NCBI RefSeq assembly: GCF_002261215.1
Contig: NZ_NEVS01000004.1
Location: forward strand, 3,472,001 to 3,536,000
Direction: 5' to 3'
Length of the DNA stretch: 64,000 nucleotides
Origin: Bordetella genomosp. 11
Lineage (GTDB): Bacteria > Pseudomonadota > Gammaproteobacteria > Burkholderiales > Burkholderiaceae_B
Shown here: positions 1-9,358 of the stretch, one piece after another
Numbering within the stretch: the stretch's first letter is position 1
Layout: each line of letters starts with the position of its first letter
The notes under the pieces: model-generated
Told to the model about the DNA's origin: nothing
The model's database searches: none
The model's input: only the letters and a program-made list of their open reading frames with translations
Made by a program: the position numbers and the translations under genes

Positions 1-37
1 CAAACCGGCGACCGCTACCGCTCGCAATAGGAATCCG

Positions 38-1762
38 CTAGGGCGCGACGGTCGGACGCACGGCCGACGACTGGGCAGGCGCGGCGGCAGGCCGCCCGGC
101 ATCGCCGCGCAGCTCGCGCCGCAGGATCTTGCCGACGTTGCTCTTGGGCAGCTCGGCCCGGAACTCCACTTCACGCGGGCATTTGTACCCCGTCAGCCTT
201 TCCCGGCACCATGCGTTGATCTCCGCCTGCGAGAGGGCAGCGCTGCGCGGCACGATGAAGACCTTGACCACTTCGCCGGAGCGCTCGTCCTCCACGCCGA
301 TGGCGGCAACCTCCAGGACATCGGGATGGGCGACAACGACGTCTTCGACCTCGTTGGGGTACACCTTGAAGCCCGACACGGTGATCATGTCTTTCTTGCG
401 GTCGACGATGCGGATGTACCCGCGTGCGTCGATGGTGCCTATATCGCCGCTTCGGAAATAGCCATCCGCGGTCATGACCTCGCGGGTTTCCTCCGGCCGT
501 TGCCAATACCCGCGCATGACCTGCGGCCCCTTGATGCAGACTTCCCCGCGTTCGCCCTCGGGCACCGGCCGGCCTTCATCGTCCAGGATCGCCACATCCG
601 TGGAAGGCACGGGCAGGCCGATGGAGCCGGAAAAGTCCAGCGTATCGGTGGGATTGACGGCTGCCACCGGTGCTGTTTCCGACAGGCCGTAGCCCTCGAT
701 GATGGGCCGGCCCGTCATGACGCGCCAGCGCTCGGCCACGGTACTCTGCACCGCCATGCCGCCGCCGAATGTCAGGCGCAAGGCGGAAAAATCCAGCGCC
801 GCGAAGTCAGGATTGTTGGCCAGGGCGTTGAACAGCGTATTGACGCCCGGGAAGATATTCACCGGCACATCGCGCCATGCCTTTATCAGGGCAGGCTGGT
901 CGCGCGGATTCAGGATAAGCAGGTTGCGCATGCCGGCGTGCATACCGTACAGGCCGCAGACAGTCATCGCGAAGACGTGATAGAGCGGCAAGGCGCTGAT
1001 GATCGTCAGTTGGCCGGCCACGTCGTGCAATGCCGGCCAGGCGACCGCTTCGGTCTGCAAAACGTTGATCGCCAGGTTGCGATGAGTCAGCATCGCGCCC
1101 TTGGGCGTACCGGTCGTACCGCCCGTGTACTGCAGCACGGCCAGGTCGTCCATCGACAGGACCGGCGCCTCGAATCCATGCCGGCGGCCGATGGACAGGA
1201 CCCGCGTCAAGGGCAGCGCGCCGTCGATGCGCCATGCCGGCACGGCCTTTTTTACGTGCCTGGCCACCAGGTTCACGACGGTTTCCTTGACCCCGCCCAG
1301 CAGGTCGCCCACCGCCGTGACGACGACGTGGCGCAGGTCTCCCCGGTCCTGCACGTCCTGCAGGGTGTGCGCGAAGTTCTCCAGGACGACGATGACCTGG
1401 GCGCCGCTGTCCAAAAGCTGCCGCTGCAGCTCCACCGGTTTGTACAAGGGGTTGACGTTGACCAATACATGGCCAGCGCGCAATGTTCCCAGCATGCAGG
1501 CCAGATAAGCGGGAACGTTGGGCAGCATCAGGGCAACCCGGCTGCCGCGTTCCAGGTCCAGCGACTGCAGCCATCCGGCGAAGCACTCCGCATGGCGGTC
1601 CAGCGCCTCGTAGAGAATATCCGTCCCCATCGCCGTACAGGCGACCCGGCTGGCGTAACGCTCGCATGCCCGGTCCAGCAAATCCACCAGAGACACGTAG
1701 CCGTCGGCGGAAACCTCGGCGGGAACACCCGCGGGATATTCGGCCAGCCATGGACGCTGCAT
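38..1762 (-). CDS. fadD: Long-chain fatty-acid--CoA ligase FadD
   Basis: This enzyme activates fatty acids with ATP and CoA to acyl-CoA, the entry step of beta-oxidation, at the inner face of the membrane. The protein (574 aa from the ATG) has the AMP-binding signature YTGGTTGTPKGA about one third of the way in, and the C-terminal adenylate-forming motifs GYGLSE, SGDIG, DRKKDMI and PKSNVGKILRREL. Its N-terminus (WLAEYPAGVPAE) resembles E. coli FadD and the length fits that family (about 560 aa). I chose the ATG at 1762 because a GGAGA ribosome site lies 9 nt upstream; the frame could also open at a TTG five codons earlier. It is divergent from the M20 amidohydrolase and appears to be a single gene. 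Confidence 0.9.
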   Translation of the reverse strand: MQRPWLAEYPAGVPAEVSADGYVSLVDLLDRACERYASRVACTAMGTDILYEALDRHAECFAGWLQSLDLERGSRVALMLPNVPAYLACMLGTLRAGHVLVNVNPLYKPVELQRQLLDSGAQVIVVLENFAHTLQDVQDRGDLRHVVVTAVGDLLGGVKETVVNLVARHVKKAVPAWRIDGALPLTRVLSIGRRHGFEAPVLSMDDLAVLQYTGGTTGTPKGAMLTHRNLAINVLQTEAVAWPALHDVAGQLTIISALPLYHVFAMTVCGLYGMHAGMRNLLILNPRDQPALIKAWRDVPVNIFPGVNTLFNALANNPDFAALDFSALRLTFGGGMAVQSTVAERWRVMTGRPIIEGYGLSETAPVAAVNPTDTLDFSGSIGLPVPSTDVAILDDEGRPVPEGERGEVCIKGPQVMRGYWQRPEETREVMTADGYFRSGDIGTIDARGYIRIVDRKKDMITVSGFKVYPNEVEDVVVAHPDVLEVAAIGVEDERSGEVVKVFIVPRSAALSQAEINAWCRERLTGYKCPREVEFRAELPKSNVGKILRRELRGDAGRPAAAPAQSSAVRPTVAP

Positions 1763-1915
1763 GGTAGATGTCTCCAATTTAATAAGGCCGGGTTTGATGA
1801 TACGCTCGATCGTCCAGCCGCCCCGCCGTCCGTTGCGGCGTGCCGGGCGTCTCCGGCCTGATGGCCTGGTCTATTTTTGCCGCGCCCGCCCGGGCGTGCA
1901 ACCCAACGGTGCTCC

Positions 1916-3130
1916 ATGAAACTGCTAGAACCCATCGTCGCCTGGCAGGCGGACCTCGCCGCCATACGCCGTGACCTGCATGCCCATCCGGAACTGTGCT
2001 TCGAGGAATTCCGGACCTCCGACGTAGTGGCTGCCAAACTCCAGGAATGGGGTATCGAAGTACACCGTGGCCTGGGCGGCACCGGCGTGGTCGGCACCAT
2101 ACGCGGCAATGCCGGCGGCACACGCGCGATCGGCTTGCGCGCCGACATGGACGCCCTGCCGATGCAAGAAATCAACACGTTCGAGCATGCCAGCCGGCAT
2201 CCCGGCAAAATGCATGCGTGCGGGCACGACGGGCACACGGCCATGCTGCTGGGCGCCGCCCGCTATCTTGCGGCACACCGGGATTTCGAAGGCATCGTCC
2301 ACGTCATTTTCCAGCCCGCCGAAGAACACGGCGGCGGCGCCAAACGCATGATCGACGACGGCCTGTTCCGCGAATTCCCCATGGAAGCGGTGTTCGGCAT
2401 GCATAACTGGCCCGGCATGGCGCAAGGCTCGTTCGGCTTGACGCCGGGGCCCATCATGGCATCCAGCAACGATTTCCGGATCACGATTTCGGGCAAGGGT
2501 TCGCACGCTGGAATGCCGCACCTGGGCGTCGATCCGGTCATGGCCGCTGTGCAACTGGCGCAATCGCTGCAGACGATCATCACGCGCAACCGCAATCCGC
2601 TCGATGCCGCCGTCCTGAGCATCACGCAAATCCACGCCGGCAGCGCGGACAACGTGGTGCCCACCGAGGCCGTCATGCGGGGCACGGCGCGCACGTTCAC
2701 GATGGAATCGCTCGATCTGATCGAACAGCGCATGCGCGATATCTCCGTGCATACTTGCGCCGCGCTGGGCTGCGACGTGGATTTCGATTTCCAGCGGCAC
2801 TATCCGCCGACGATCAACCATCCCGCCGAGGCGGCCGTATGCGCCGACGTGCTGCGCGAGCTGGTCGGAACCAGCAACGTCGATGACCATGTGCAGCCCT
2901 CGATGGGCGCCGAGGATTTCGCCTTCATGCTGCAGGAAATTCCCGGCTGCTATGTCTGGATCGGCAATGGCTGGGGCGAACACCGCACGGCGGGCCATGG
3001 ATTGGGCCCCTGCATGCTGCATAACGGCAGCTACGATTTCAATGATGACCTGCTGGGACTGGGCGCCACGTACTGGGTTCGGCTGGCCCTGGCCCGCTTG
3101 AGCCGGCCAGCCGAGGCGGGAGCGCGCTAG
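1916..3130 (+). CDS. M20 family amidohydrolase (hippurate hydrolase-like)
   Basis: Zinc-dependent amidohydrolase of the M20D group, which cleaves N-acyl amino acids such as hippurate or related amides in the cytoplasm. The 404-aa protein carries [14 protein letters not shown] near the N-terminus, [11 protein letters not shown], the metal-binding [19 protein letters not shown], the catalytic pair QPAEEHGGGA, and late HNWPG and MGAEDFAFML motifs. The ATG at 1916 fits the family N-terminus better than a start 13 codons upstream. A close relative lies at 47051-48244, so this is one of two paralogues in the window. Its substrate cannot be read from the sequence. Its stop overlaps the stop of the convergent LysR gene by a few bases. 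Confidence 0.88.
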   Translation: MKLLEPIVAWQADLAAIRRDLHAHPELCFEEFRTSDVVAAKLQEWGIEVHRGLGGTGVVGTIRGNAGGTRAIGLRADMDALPMQEINTFEHASRHPGKMHACGHDGHTAMLLGAARYLAAHRDFEGIVHVIFQPAEEHGGGAKRMIDDGLFREFPMEAVFGMHNWPGMAQGSFGLTPGPIMASSNDFRITISGKGSHAGMPHLGVDPVMAAVQLAQSLQTIITRNRNPLDAAVLSITQIHAGSADNVVPTEAVMRGTARTFTMESLDLIEQRMRDISVHTCAALGCDVDFDFQRHYPPTINHPAEAAVCADVLRELVGTSNVDDHVQPSMGAEDFAFMLQEIPGCYVWIGNGWGEHRTAGHGLGPCMLHNGSYDFNDDLLGLGATYWVRLALARLSRPAEAGAR

Positions 3131-3999
3131 GCACGGCACATTTCCAGGAATAGCGAGGCCGCGCGGGCCGGCGCGGAGGCGTGCGGCAACAGGATACTGA
3201 GCATGCGGGTCAAGCCCCCGCCGCCGATCCGCAACGCGACCAGCGCGCCATCCTCGTGGCGCATCGACATGACCGACACGAAGCCGATACCCAGCCCGGC
3301 GCGTACGGCCTGCTTGACGCCTTCGACGCCGGCCAGTTCCAGCGCTACGTCGGGAACCAGGCCTTCGGCATGGAAGGCGCGTTCGACCAGTCCCCTGACG
3401 CCCGACCCCTGCTCCCGCATCACCAGCGAATACTTGGCCAGGTCCGCGAGTCGAACCTGGCCGCGCCGGGCCAGATCATGGTCGGCCGGCACCACGGCCA
3501 CCACCTCATCGGCGCGCCATTCATAGACGGCGGTGTCGGCAGGCAGCCCCGTCGGGACATCGCCCTCGATGAAAGCCATGTCCAACTGCGCCAGGCGCTG
3601 GACGATTTCACGCGTGTTGCCGTCCGACAGCTGCAACGCCACCGCCGGGTAGCGGGCGCGGAATGTGGCGACCAGGCCGGGCAATACATAGCTGGCGGGC
3701 GTCGTACTCGCGCCCAGCCGCAACGAGCCGGACGCGATGCCCCGCCAGGCGTCGCGCACGCCCCGCGCCAGCGCATAGGCCTGGCGCACCTGGCGCGCAT
3801 GCTCGACCAGCTTATCGCCCGCCGAGGTCAGGGCGATACCGTGGCCGCTGCGCCGGTACAGGGGTTCGCCGAACCACTCCTGCAGGGCGCGCAGCTGGCC
3901 GGAGACCGCCGGTTGCGATAAATGCAACAGTTCGGCCGCGCGGCTGATATTGCCCGTCTCGGCGACATAGGCGAAGGTCAGCAGTTGTTCAGGAGTCAT
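3127..3999 (-). CDS. LysR-family transcriptional regulator
   Basis: DNA-binding regulator of about 290 aa. The N-terminal winged helix-turn-helix (residues about 1-60) reads LLTFAYVAETGNISRAAELLHLSQPAVSGQLRALQ, a textbook LysR motif. The rest is the periplasmic-binding-like effector domain. The ATG at 3999 gives the usual MTPEQLLTFAYV start, although the frame stays open further upstream. It is divergent from a YeiH-family membrane protein, with a 214-bp gap that contains a symmetric TTCGGAT/ATCCGAA site. LysR proteins commonly control the divergent neighbour, so it probably regulates that gene; this is inference. Confidence 0.88.
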   Translation of the reverse strand: MTPEQLLTFAYVAETGNISRAAELLHLSQPAVSGQLRALQEWFGEPLYRRSGHGIALTSAGDKLVEHARQVRQAYALARGVRDAWRGIASGSLRLGASTTPASYVLPGLVATFRARYPAVALQLSDGNTREIVQRLAQLDMAFIEGDVPTGLPADTAVYEWRADEVVAVVPADHDLARRGQVRLADLAKYSLVMREQGSGVRGLVERAFHAEGLVPDVALELAGVEGVKQAVRAGLGIGFVSVMSMRHEDGALVALRIGGGGLTRMLSILLPHASAPARAASLFLEMCRA

Positions 4000-4077
4000 G
4001 GCGGGTACACGGCAAGGCGAGGACAGCGAGGCTGGCCGGGACGAGGCGCCCACGGGTGGACGGCCCGATATCGGAAT

Positions 4078-4098
4078 TTCGGATATTTAACATCCGAA
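4078..4098. promoter_or_regulatory. Inverted repeat, candidate LysR operator
   Basis: TTCGGAT and ATCCGAA form a perfect 7-bp inverted repeat separated by 7 bp, in the gap between the LysR gene and the divergent YeiH-family gene. The T-N11-A geometry typical of LysR sites is present. A further half-site-like TCGGAA lies directly to the left (4071-4076). Binding is inferred from position and symmetry. Confidence 0.55.
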
Positions 4099-4213
4099 CT
4101 AATAATTTTTCAAATGATCTCCCGGCGCCTACATTACTACCTGTAATTTAGGTTGGCGGCGCAGTCATGACAGGGACGGGCGTCCCCGTCGCCTCCGGCC
4201 GAGGAATCCCATC

Positions 4214-5266
4214 ATGAACACCACCATCGCGGGCCTGCCTGTAGCCACGCTCTGGCGCGACAAGCTGAATGGCGTTTTCTTTGTCGCCCTGTTATCCGTC
4301 GCGGTCGTCCAGCTGGCCGACCTGCCCTTTCTGCACAACCTGGGTTTTTCTCCGCTGGTCGTGGGCATCGTCTGCGGCATGGCGTATGGCAACCTTCTGC
4401 GGGGCACCATGCCGCACGAATGGGGGGCCGGCGTCAATTTCGCCGCGCGCCGGCTGCTGCGCATCGCGGTGGCATTCTACGGCTTGAATATCAGTATCCA
4501 GGAAATCGCCGCCGTGGGCCTGCCCGGCCTGGCGGTTTCAGTGGGGATCGTGGTCAGTACGCTGGCGATCGGCACCGTCGTGGGCCAGCGCCTGCTGGGA
4601 CTGGACCGCGATACCGCCATGCTTACCTCGGCCGGCAGCGCCATCTGCGGCGCAGCGGCCGTGCTGGCCTTCGAACCCACGCTGCGCGCCCAGCCGCACA
4701 AAAGCGCGGTGGCGGTCGCCACCGTCGTGCTGTTCGGTACCCTGTCGATGTTTCTGTATCCGGTCTTCTACCACGCCGGCTGGCTGCACCTGGATACGCA
4801 GGATCTGGGTATTTATATCGGCGGAACCATCCATGAAGTCGCCCAGGTCGTCGGCGCCGCCAGCAATGTGGATCCGGCAACCACGGAGGTCGCGACCATC
4901 GTCAAGATGACGCGCGTGGCCCTGCTGGTGCCAGTGCTGCTGGTATTGGGCTTGTGGCTGCGCCGGGCCGCCGGCGCCAGGTCCGACGCGACCCACGCCG
5001 GCGCGACGCGCCTGCCCATCCCGTGGTTCGCCATCGGTTTCCTGGCCCTGGCCGTTGTCAATTCCCTGCATATGCTGCCCGCCGACGCGCTGGCGCAACT
5101 GCGCAGGCTCGATGTCTTCGCGCTGACCATGGCGATGACCGCGCTGGGAATAGAAACGCGCTTTAGCCAGATCCGCAAGGCGGGACCGCGCGTGATGGCC
5201 CTGGGATTCATTCTGTACCTGTGGCTGATTTTCGGCGGTTACGGCCTGGTGCGGCTGGTCGGCTGA
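4214..5266 (+). CDS. YeiH-family (UPF0324) putative sulfate-exporter membrane protein
   Basis: Integral membrane protein of 350 aa with about ten hydrophobic segments. It matches the YeiH / Cons_hypoth698 family: GFSPLVVGIVCGMAYGN, GVNFAARRLLRIAVAFYGLNIS, LTSAGSAICGAAAVLA, and GGTIHEVAQVVGAA followed by ATIVKMTRVALLVPV. The family is called putative sulfate exporter in databases, but its real substrate is poorly established. It is divergent from a LysR gene with a symmetric operator-like site between them, so substrate-induced expression is plausible. The yciA-like gene starts 74 bp downstream and may be co-transcribed. Confidence 0.85.
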   Translation: MNTTIAGLPVATLWRDKLNGVFFVALLSVAVVQLADLPFLHNLGFSPLVVGIVCGMAYGNLLRGTMPHEWGAGVNFAARRLLRIAVAFYGLNISIQEIAAVGLPGLAVSVGIVVSTLAIGTVVGQRLLGLDRDTAMLTSAGSAICGAAAVLAFEPTLRAQPHKSAVAVATVVLFGTLSMFLYPVFYHAGWLHLDTQDLGIYIGGTIHEVAQVVGAASNVDPATTEVATIVKMTRVALLVPVLLVLGLWLRRAAGARSDATHAGATRLPIPWFAIGFLALAVVNSLHMLPADALAQLRRLDVFALTMAMTALGIETRFSQIRKAGPRVMALGFILYLWLIFGGYGLVRLVG

Positions 5267-5340
5267 ACGATCGGGCGGTTGTCACGCGACGGGGACGAAT
5301 TTCCGTCATAATCGGCCGGTTGTCCGTCAGGAGCCGGTTC

Positions 5341-5751
5341 ATGTCCGCCAGTAAAACCTCGCCCTTCGTTGCCCTGCCCGCGCATCGCGAGGCCGTCCTG
5401 CGCGTCATGCCCATGCCCGCCGATGCGAACGTGCATGGCGATGTGTTCGGCGGCTGGATCATGGCCCAGGTCGATATCGCGGGCTCGATCCCGGCGGCGC
5501 GGCGCGCGGCCGGCCGTGTCGCCACCATCGCGGTCAACAGCTTCATCTTCAAAGAGCCCGTATTCGTCGGCGATCTGTTGAGCTTTTACGTCGATATCGT
5601 GAAGACGGGCACGACCTCCATCACTGTAGACGTCGAGGTCTACGCGCAGCGCCAGCGCCTGGACGCGGAAGTCGTGAAGGTCACGGAAGCCACCCTGGTC
5701 TATGTCGCGACGGACGATGCCCGCCGCAGCCGCCCGCTACCCGCGCTATAA
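5341..5751 (+). CDS. yciA: Acyl-CoA thioesterase, YciA-like hotdog protein
   Basis: Small (136 aa) hotdog-fold thioesterase that hydrolyses acyl-CoA to free acid and CoA in the cytoplasm. The sequence follows YciA closely: LRVMPMPADANVHGDVFGGWIMAQVDIAGSI contains the catalytic Asp region, followed by VNSFIFKEPVFVGDLLSFYVDIVKTGTTSITVDVEVYAQ. The ATG at 5341 begins at the conserved N-terminus; longer frames run back into the preceding gene. It sits between the YeiH-family gene and mgtE, 14 bp before mgtE, so the three may form one transcript. Confidence 0.88.
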   Translation: MSASKTSPFVALPAHREAVLRVMPMPADANVHGDVFGGWIMAQVDIAGSIPAARRAAGRVATIAVNSFIFKEPVFVGDLLSFYVDIVKTGTTSITVDVEVYAQRQRLDAEVVKVTEATLVYVATDDARRSRPLPAL

Positions 5752-5765
5752 CGGACGCCGCGCGC

Positions 5766-7238
5766 ATGACCGAAGTCGATCTTCCACACAAACCGGCCGC
5801 CGCGCCGCGCCGCCTGGATCCCGAAGACGCCCAGCACGCGCTCGCCGAAGTGCAGGAATTGCTGCGCCGGCAGGAGCTGGTCGCCAGCCTGGTGCACCGG
5901 CAGGAAGAGGGCGACACGCGCCAGGACCTGGTCGAACAACTGGTACAGCGACAGCATGAAGCCGAGCTGAAGGCACTCGTCGACGGCCTGCATCCGTCGG
6001 ACATCGCCTTCATCCTGGAATCGCTGCCCAAGGACGAACGGCAGGCCGTCTGGAAACTGGTCAGCTCGGAACACGATGCCGACGTCCTGCTGGAAGTCGA
6101 GGATTGGGTCCGCGAGTCGCTGATCGAAACGATGAACCGGCAGGACCTGGTCGCGGCGACAGAGAACCTGGACGCCGACGAACTGGCGGACCTGGCGCCC
6201 GATCTGCCGGCCGACGTCGTGGCCGAAGTGCAGAAAGGCCTGACCGACGAAGAGCGCGCGCAATTGCTCGAGGCCATGGGGTACCCCGAAGACAGCGTCG
6301 GGGCCATCATGGATTTCGAGATGGTGCGCGTCCGCGAGGACGTGACGCTGGAAGTCGTGTTGCGCTACCTCAGGCGCCTGCATGAACTGCCCAATCACAC
6401 CGACCAGATTTTCGTGGTCGACCGCCAGGACAAGCTGCAAGGCACCCTGCCCTTGTCGACCTTGCTTGTGAGCGAGCCCGAAACCGCCGTGCGCGATGTG
6501 ATGACCACGGACTACCTGACGCTGGCAGCCCTGGACTCGGACGCCGACGCCGCGGGGGCCTTCGAAAGATACGACCTGGTTTCGGCCCCCGTGGTGGACG
6601 ACCAGGGCCGCCTGATCGGGCGGGTAACCATCGCCGACGTCGTGGATGTCATGCGCGAGGACTCGCAGGAACAGGCCCTGTCGCGCGCCGGCCTGCAGGA
6701 AGAGGATATCTTCGCTCCCGTCGCGATGGCCTTGCGCAATCGGGCGCCCTGGCTGCTGTTCAACCTGTGCACGGCGGCCACGGCGTCGTTCGTCGCCTCC
6801 CGCTTCGAAAGCACGGTCAGCCATATCGTCATCCTGGCCTTCCTGATGTCCATCGTCGCCGGCATCGGCGGCAATTCTGGCAACCAGACGATGACCATGA
6901 TCATCCGGGCCCTGGCGGTTGGCCGCATCACCGGCCGCAACCTGTGGCAGCTGGTCAAGCGCGAACTGCTGGTGACGCTGCTGGTGGGCTTGTGCGGCAG
7001 CCTGGTGGCCGCGCTGTTCGCGTGGACGATCTCCGGTTCCGTATCCATCGCTTTGGTCATGATGGCAGCCATGATCTGCAACATGCTGGTCGGCGCATCG
7101 GTCGGCGTGCTGGTGCCGATGCTGCGCGATCGATTCGGCAAGGATCCCGCGATCGGGTCTTCGGTATTGCTGACCTTCGCCACCGACTCGCTGGGTTTCT
7201 TCATCTTCCTGGGATTGGCAACGGTGTTCCTGCTCTAG
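5766..7238 (+). CDS. mgtE: Magnesium transporter MgtE
   Basis: Inner-membrane Mg2+ channel of 490 aa. The N-terminal cytoplasmic helical domain (to about residue 150) includes LHPSDIAFILESLPKDERQAVW and YPEDSVGAIM. A CBS-domain pair follows (about 150-280: FVVDRQDKLQGTLPLSTLL, APVVDDQGRLIGRVTIADVVDVM). The C-terminal half has about five membrane segments with the pore signature GIGGNSGNQTMTMIIRALAVG. In the family the CBS and N domains sense cytoplasmic Mg2+ and close the pore. The length is usual for the family. The N-terminus has an extra 40-60 aa charged, acidic stretch, which is common in proteobacterial MgtE. Confidence 0.93.
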   Translation: MTEVDLPHKPAAAPRRLDPEDAQHALAEVQELLRRQELVASLVHRQEEGDTRQDLVEQLVQRQHEAELKALVDGLHPSDIAFILESLPKDERQAVWKLVSSEHDADVLLEVEDWVRESLIETMNRQDLVAATENLDADELADLAPDLPADVVAEVQKGLTDEERAQLLEAMGYPEDSVGAIMDFEMVRVREDVTLEVVLRYLRRLHELPNHTDQIFVVDRQDKLQGTLPLSTLLVSEPETAVRDVMTTDYLTLAALDSDADAAGAFERYDLVSAPVVDDQGRLIGRVTIADVVDVMREDSQEQALSRAGLQEEDIFAPVAMALRNRAPWLLFNLCTAATASFVASRFESTVSHIVILAFLMSIVAGIGGNSGNQTMTMIIRALAVGRITGRNLWQLVKRELLVTLLVGLCGSLVAALFAWTISGSVSIALVMMAAMICNMLVGASVGVLVPMLRDRFGKDPAIGSSVLLTFATDSLGFFIFLGLATVFLL

Positions 7239-7412
7239 AAACGCCAGGGCGGTCCTCCGCCCGCCACCCGCGCGCGGCTTCCACGATTCATCCACGGCAT
7301 GCCGGGCATGGAACCGCGAGCCGTTGCATTCGCTTGCGGACACGCCAGTTTGTGCAGGCACTTCCACGCCGCCGCGGTGTCACATGGCGTTCACCAACCA
7401 CCATGTTCCGCA

Positions 7413-7988
7413 ATGAAACGTTCCTTCGTCCGCGCCGCCCGGCGTGCCAGCGCCACCGCGTTACTGACAGCCTCGGCCGCCTTGCCCTTCACGGCACACG
7501 CCTGCGATAACGTGCCCGACTGGGCGCAAAGCGCCTGCGCCCGCCTGGACCAGATATGGAACCAGGGCAGCGACGAGCTTTATTTAAGCGGGTACGCCTG
7601 GCATAACCGCGCGGCGTATTCCGCCGACAAGATCAAGTCTTTCCGCGAGGAAAGCTGGGGCGGCGGCTGGGGCAAAGGTATTTATGACGAAGATGGCGAC
7701 TGGCAGGGGCTGTACGGCATGGCCTTCCTGGACTCGCACGGCCACGTCGAACCCATCGCGGGCTACGGCTACCAGAAGATAGGCCGCGTCGGCCAGAACT
7801 GGCGCTTCGGCATCGGCTACACCGCGTTCCTGACGGCGCGCCAGGACATCTTCCACTACATCCCCTTTCCGGGAATACTGCCGCTGGCCTCGGTGGGCTA
7901 TGACAAGGCCACCTTCTACGCCACCTACATCCCCGGCGGAAAAGGTAATGGCAACGTGCTGTTCATGTTCGGGAAGTGGACCTTCTGA
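7413..7988 (+). CDS. pagP: Lipid A palmitoyltransferase PagP
   Basis: Outer-membrane beta-barrel enzyme that transfers palmitate from phospholipid to lipid A. From the ATG at 7413 the 191-aa product has a signal peptide (residues 1 to about 30, ending AALPFTAHA), then WNQGSDELYLSGYAWHNRAAYS, which holds the conserved active-site His. GMAFLDSHGHVEPIAGYGYQK holds the Asp-Ser pair. The C-terminus FMFGKWTF ends in an aromatic residue as outer-membrane barrels do. In Bordetella bronchiseptica pagP is controlled by BvgAS (family knowledge); I see no clear BvgA site here. It is convergent with chaC, 12 bp away. Confidence 0.92.
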   Translation: MKRSFVRAARRASATALLTASAALPFTAHACDNVPDWAQSACARLDQIWNQGSDELYLSGYAWHNRAAYSADKIKSFREESWGGGWGKGIYDEDGDWQGLYGMAFLDSHGHVEPIAGYGYQKIGRVGQNWRFGIGYTAFLTARQDIFHYIPFPGILPLASVGYDKATFYATYIPGGKGNGNVLFMFGKWTF

Positions 7989-8000
7989 AGCCCGGACGGC

Positions 8001-8648
8001 TCAAAATGCCAGCGTAAGCCGCCGCACCAGCTCGCCCAGGCGGCAATCGCTGATGCCGTGGTCGCGCAAAGCGCGTTCCGTTTCGAGCACGTATTCCAGG
8101 CAGGCGCCGGAACGGCCGACCGCGGTACGGATGATGTCCAGCCGCCGCTCCTCGGCGACATCGCCGGCGTAATCCGCGCAGGCCCGGTTCAAAAGGAAAG
8201 CCAGGCCCGTCACCGGCCCTTGCTCGCTATGGCAGGTCAACCAGCGGGGCGTGTAGGCCTGGCCTATCATCTCGCGCTCCCATAGCGCCGAGAAAGCGGC
8301 CGGCACGTCGGCGGCGCCGATGCGAAAGACGACGCCCCGGCAACAACCGCCCCGGTCCAGCCCGAAGACCAGTCCGGGCGCCAGGTCCGAACCGCGGTGA
8401 TGACGCGACCAAAGGCAAAGCGACCGGTGGTACCCGTGGATGCTGGCCAGCCGCCGCTCCTGCCAGGCAAAGCCGGGCCGCCAGATCAGGGAGCCGTAGG
8501 CAAACACCCAGAGATCGTCGGTGCCGTTCCAGCATCCGGGAAAACCAGACGGTAGCGCGGACTGCCCGGCAGCCCCACGCCCGGCTCCGGCGACAGGAAT
8601 GACGGCGGGAAACGGTGCGGCGGGATCGTCGGAAGGAACCGCGGACAT
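8001..8648 (-). CDS. chaC: ChaC-type gamma-glutamylcyclotransferase
   Basis: Predicted glutathione-specific gamma-glutamylcyclotransferase, which splits glutathione to 5-oxoproline and Cys-Gly. The 215-aa protein has the family motif LWVFAYGSLIWRPGF at about residue 45 (YGSL binds substrate). IHGYHRSLCLWSRHHRGSDLAPGLVFGLDRGG follows, then LWEREMIGQAY, which provides the catalytic Glu. The first 40 residues are low-complexity and Pro/Ala-rich, so the true start could be internal near the VFAYGSL region. It stands alone, convergent with pagP. Confidence 0.85.
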   Translation of the reverse strand: MSAVPSDDPAAPFPAVIPVAGAGRGAAGQSALPSGFPGCWNGTDDLWVFAYGSLIWRPGFAWQERRLASIHGYHRSLCLWSRHHRGSDLAPGLVFGLDRGGCCRGVVFRIGAADVPAAFSALWEREMIGQAYTPRWLTCHSEQGPVTGLAFLLNRACADYAGDVAEERRLDIIRTAVGRSGACLEYVLETERALRDHGISDCRLGELVRRLTLAF

Positions 8649-8805
8649 GCTGGTCTATCTCTATCGGCGTGCGAGGTTGAACGATGAAGATCGTACGCCC
8701 ACGCCGGAGAAAAAAACTTGCAAGTTGACTGTACTGGAATCAACTGAAAGGAAAATTGCATTCCCGTTGTGAAGCCACAACGAAAAGCTTTTCTCCACGC
8801 ATCCA

Positions 8806-9264
8806 CTACAGGCCGTCCAGGGGCAGTTCCGTGGTGCTTTTGATCACTTCCATGGAAAAGCTGGCACTGACGTCCAGCAGGTCCACCGCTTCGATCAACC
8901 GGCGGTAGAAGCGGTCATAGGCCGCCATGTCTTCCACCATGACCTTCAGCAGGTAATCGATATCGCCCGCCATGCGGTGGAATTCGACCACATTGGGCAA
9001 GGCCTGAACGGCGTCGATCAGGCGGCGCGTCCATTTGACGCTGTGCTGGCTGGTCTTGATGGTCACGAACACGGTCAGTTTCAAGCCCAGGGCGTTGGGA
9101 TCCAGCAGCACGGCATTGCGGGCGATGACGCCGTCTTCCCTCAGTTTCTGGATGCGGCGCCAGCAGGGCGTCACCGACAGATTGACCTGTTCGGCGATTT
9201 CCGCGACCGAGCAACCGGCGTCTTTCTGCAACAGGCTCAGGATCTTGATATCGGTCTGATCCAT
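8806..9264 (-). CDS. Lrp/AsnC-family transcriptional regulator
   Basis: A 152-aa Lrp-like regulator. The N-terminal HTH reads MDQTDIKILSLLQKDAGCSVAEIAEQVNLSVTPCWRRIQKLREDGVI, and the C-terminal RAM domain (about 65-150) binds small effectors, usually amino acids. The ATG at 9264 gives the canonical start and has AGGAAATT upstream. It is divergent (94 bp) from a molybdopterin oxidoreductase followed by a cysteine-dioxygenase-like gene, which suggests control of sulfur amino-acid or sulfoxide metabolism; this is inference. A second Lrp protein lies at 55837-56313. Confidence 0.88.
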   Translation of the reverse strand: MDQTDIKILSLLQKDAGCSVAEIAEQVNLSVTPCWRRIQKLREDGVIARNAVLLDPNALGLKLTVFVTIKTSQHSVKWTRRLIDAVQALPNVVEFHRMAGDIDYLLKVMVEDMAAYDRFYRRLIEAVDLLDVSASFSMEVIKSTTELPLDGL

Positions 9265-9358
9265 GGAATTTCCTCCGCGTCGGGCGCCATCTTGCCCTTT
9301 CCGGGGAGCCGCGTCCATCGGCGGCCTCCGCCGGGGTTTGTGTTAAACCACCGGGATC

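Noticed and set aside
326..1861. Long open frame on the + strand opposite fadD
   Set aside because: It is antisense to a full, recognisable fadD and has no family motif; long shadow frames are expected at this GC content.
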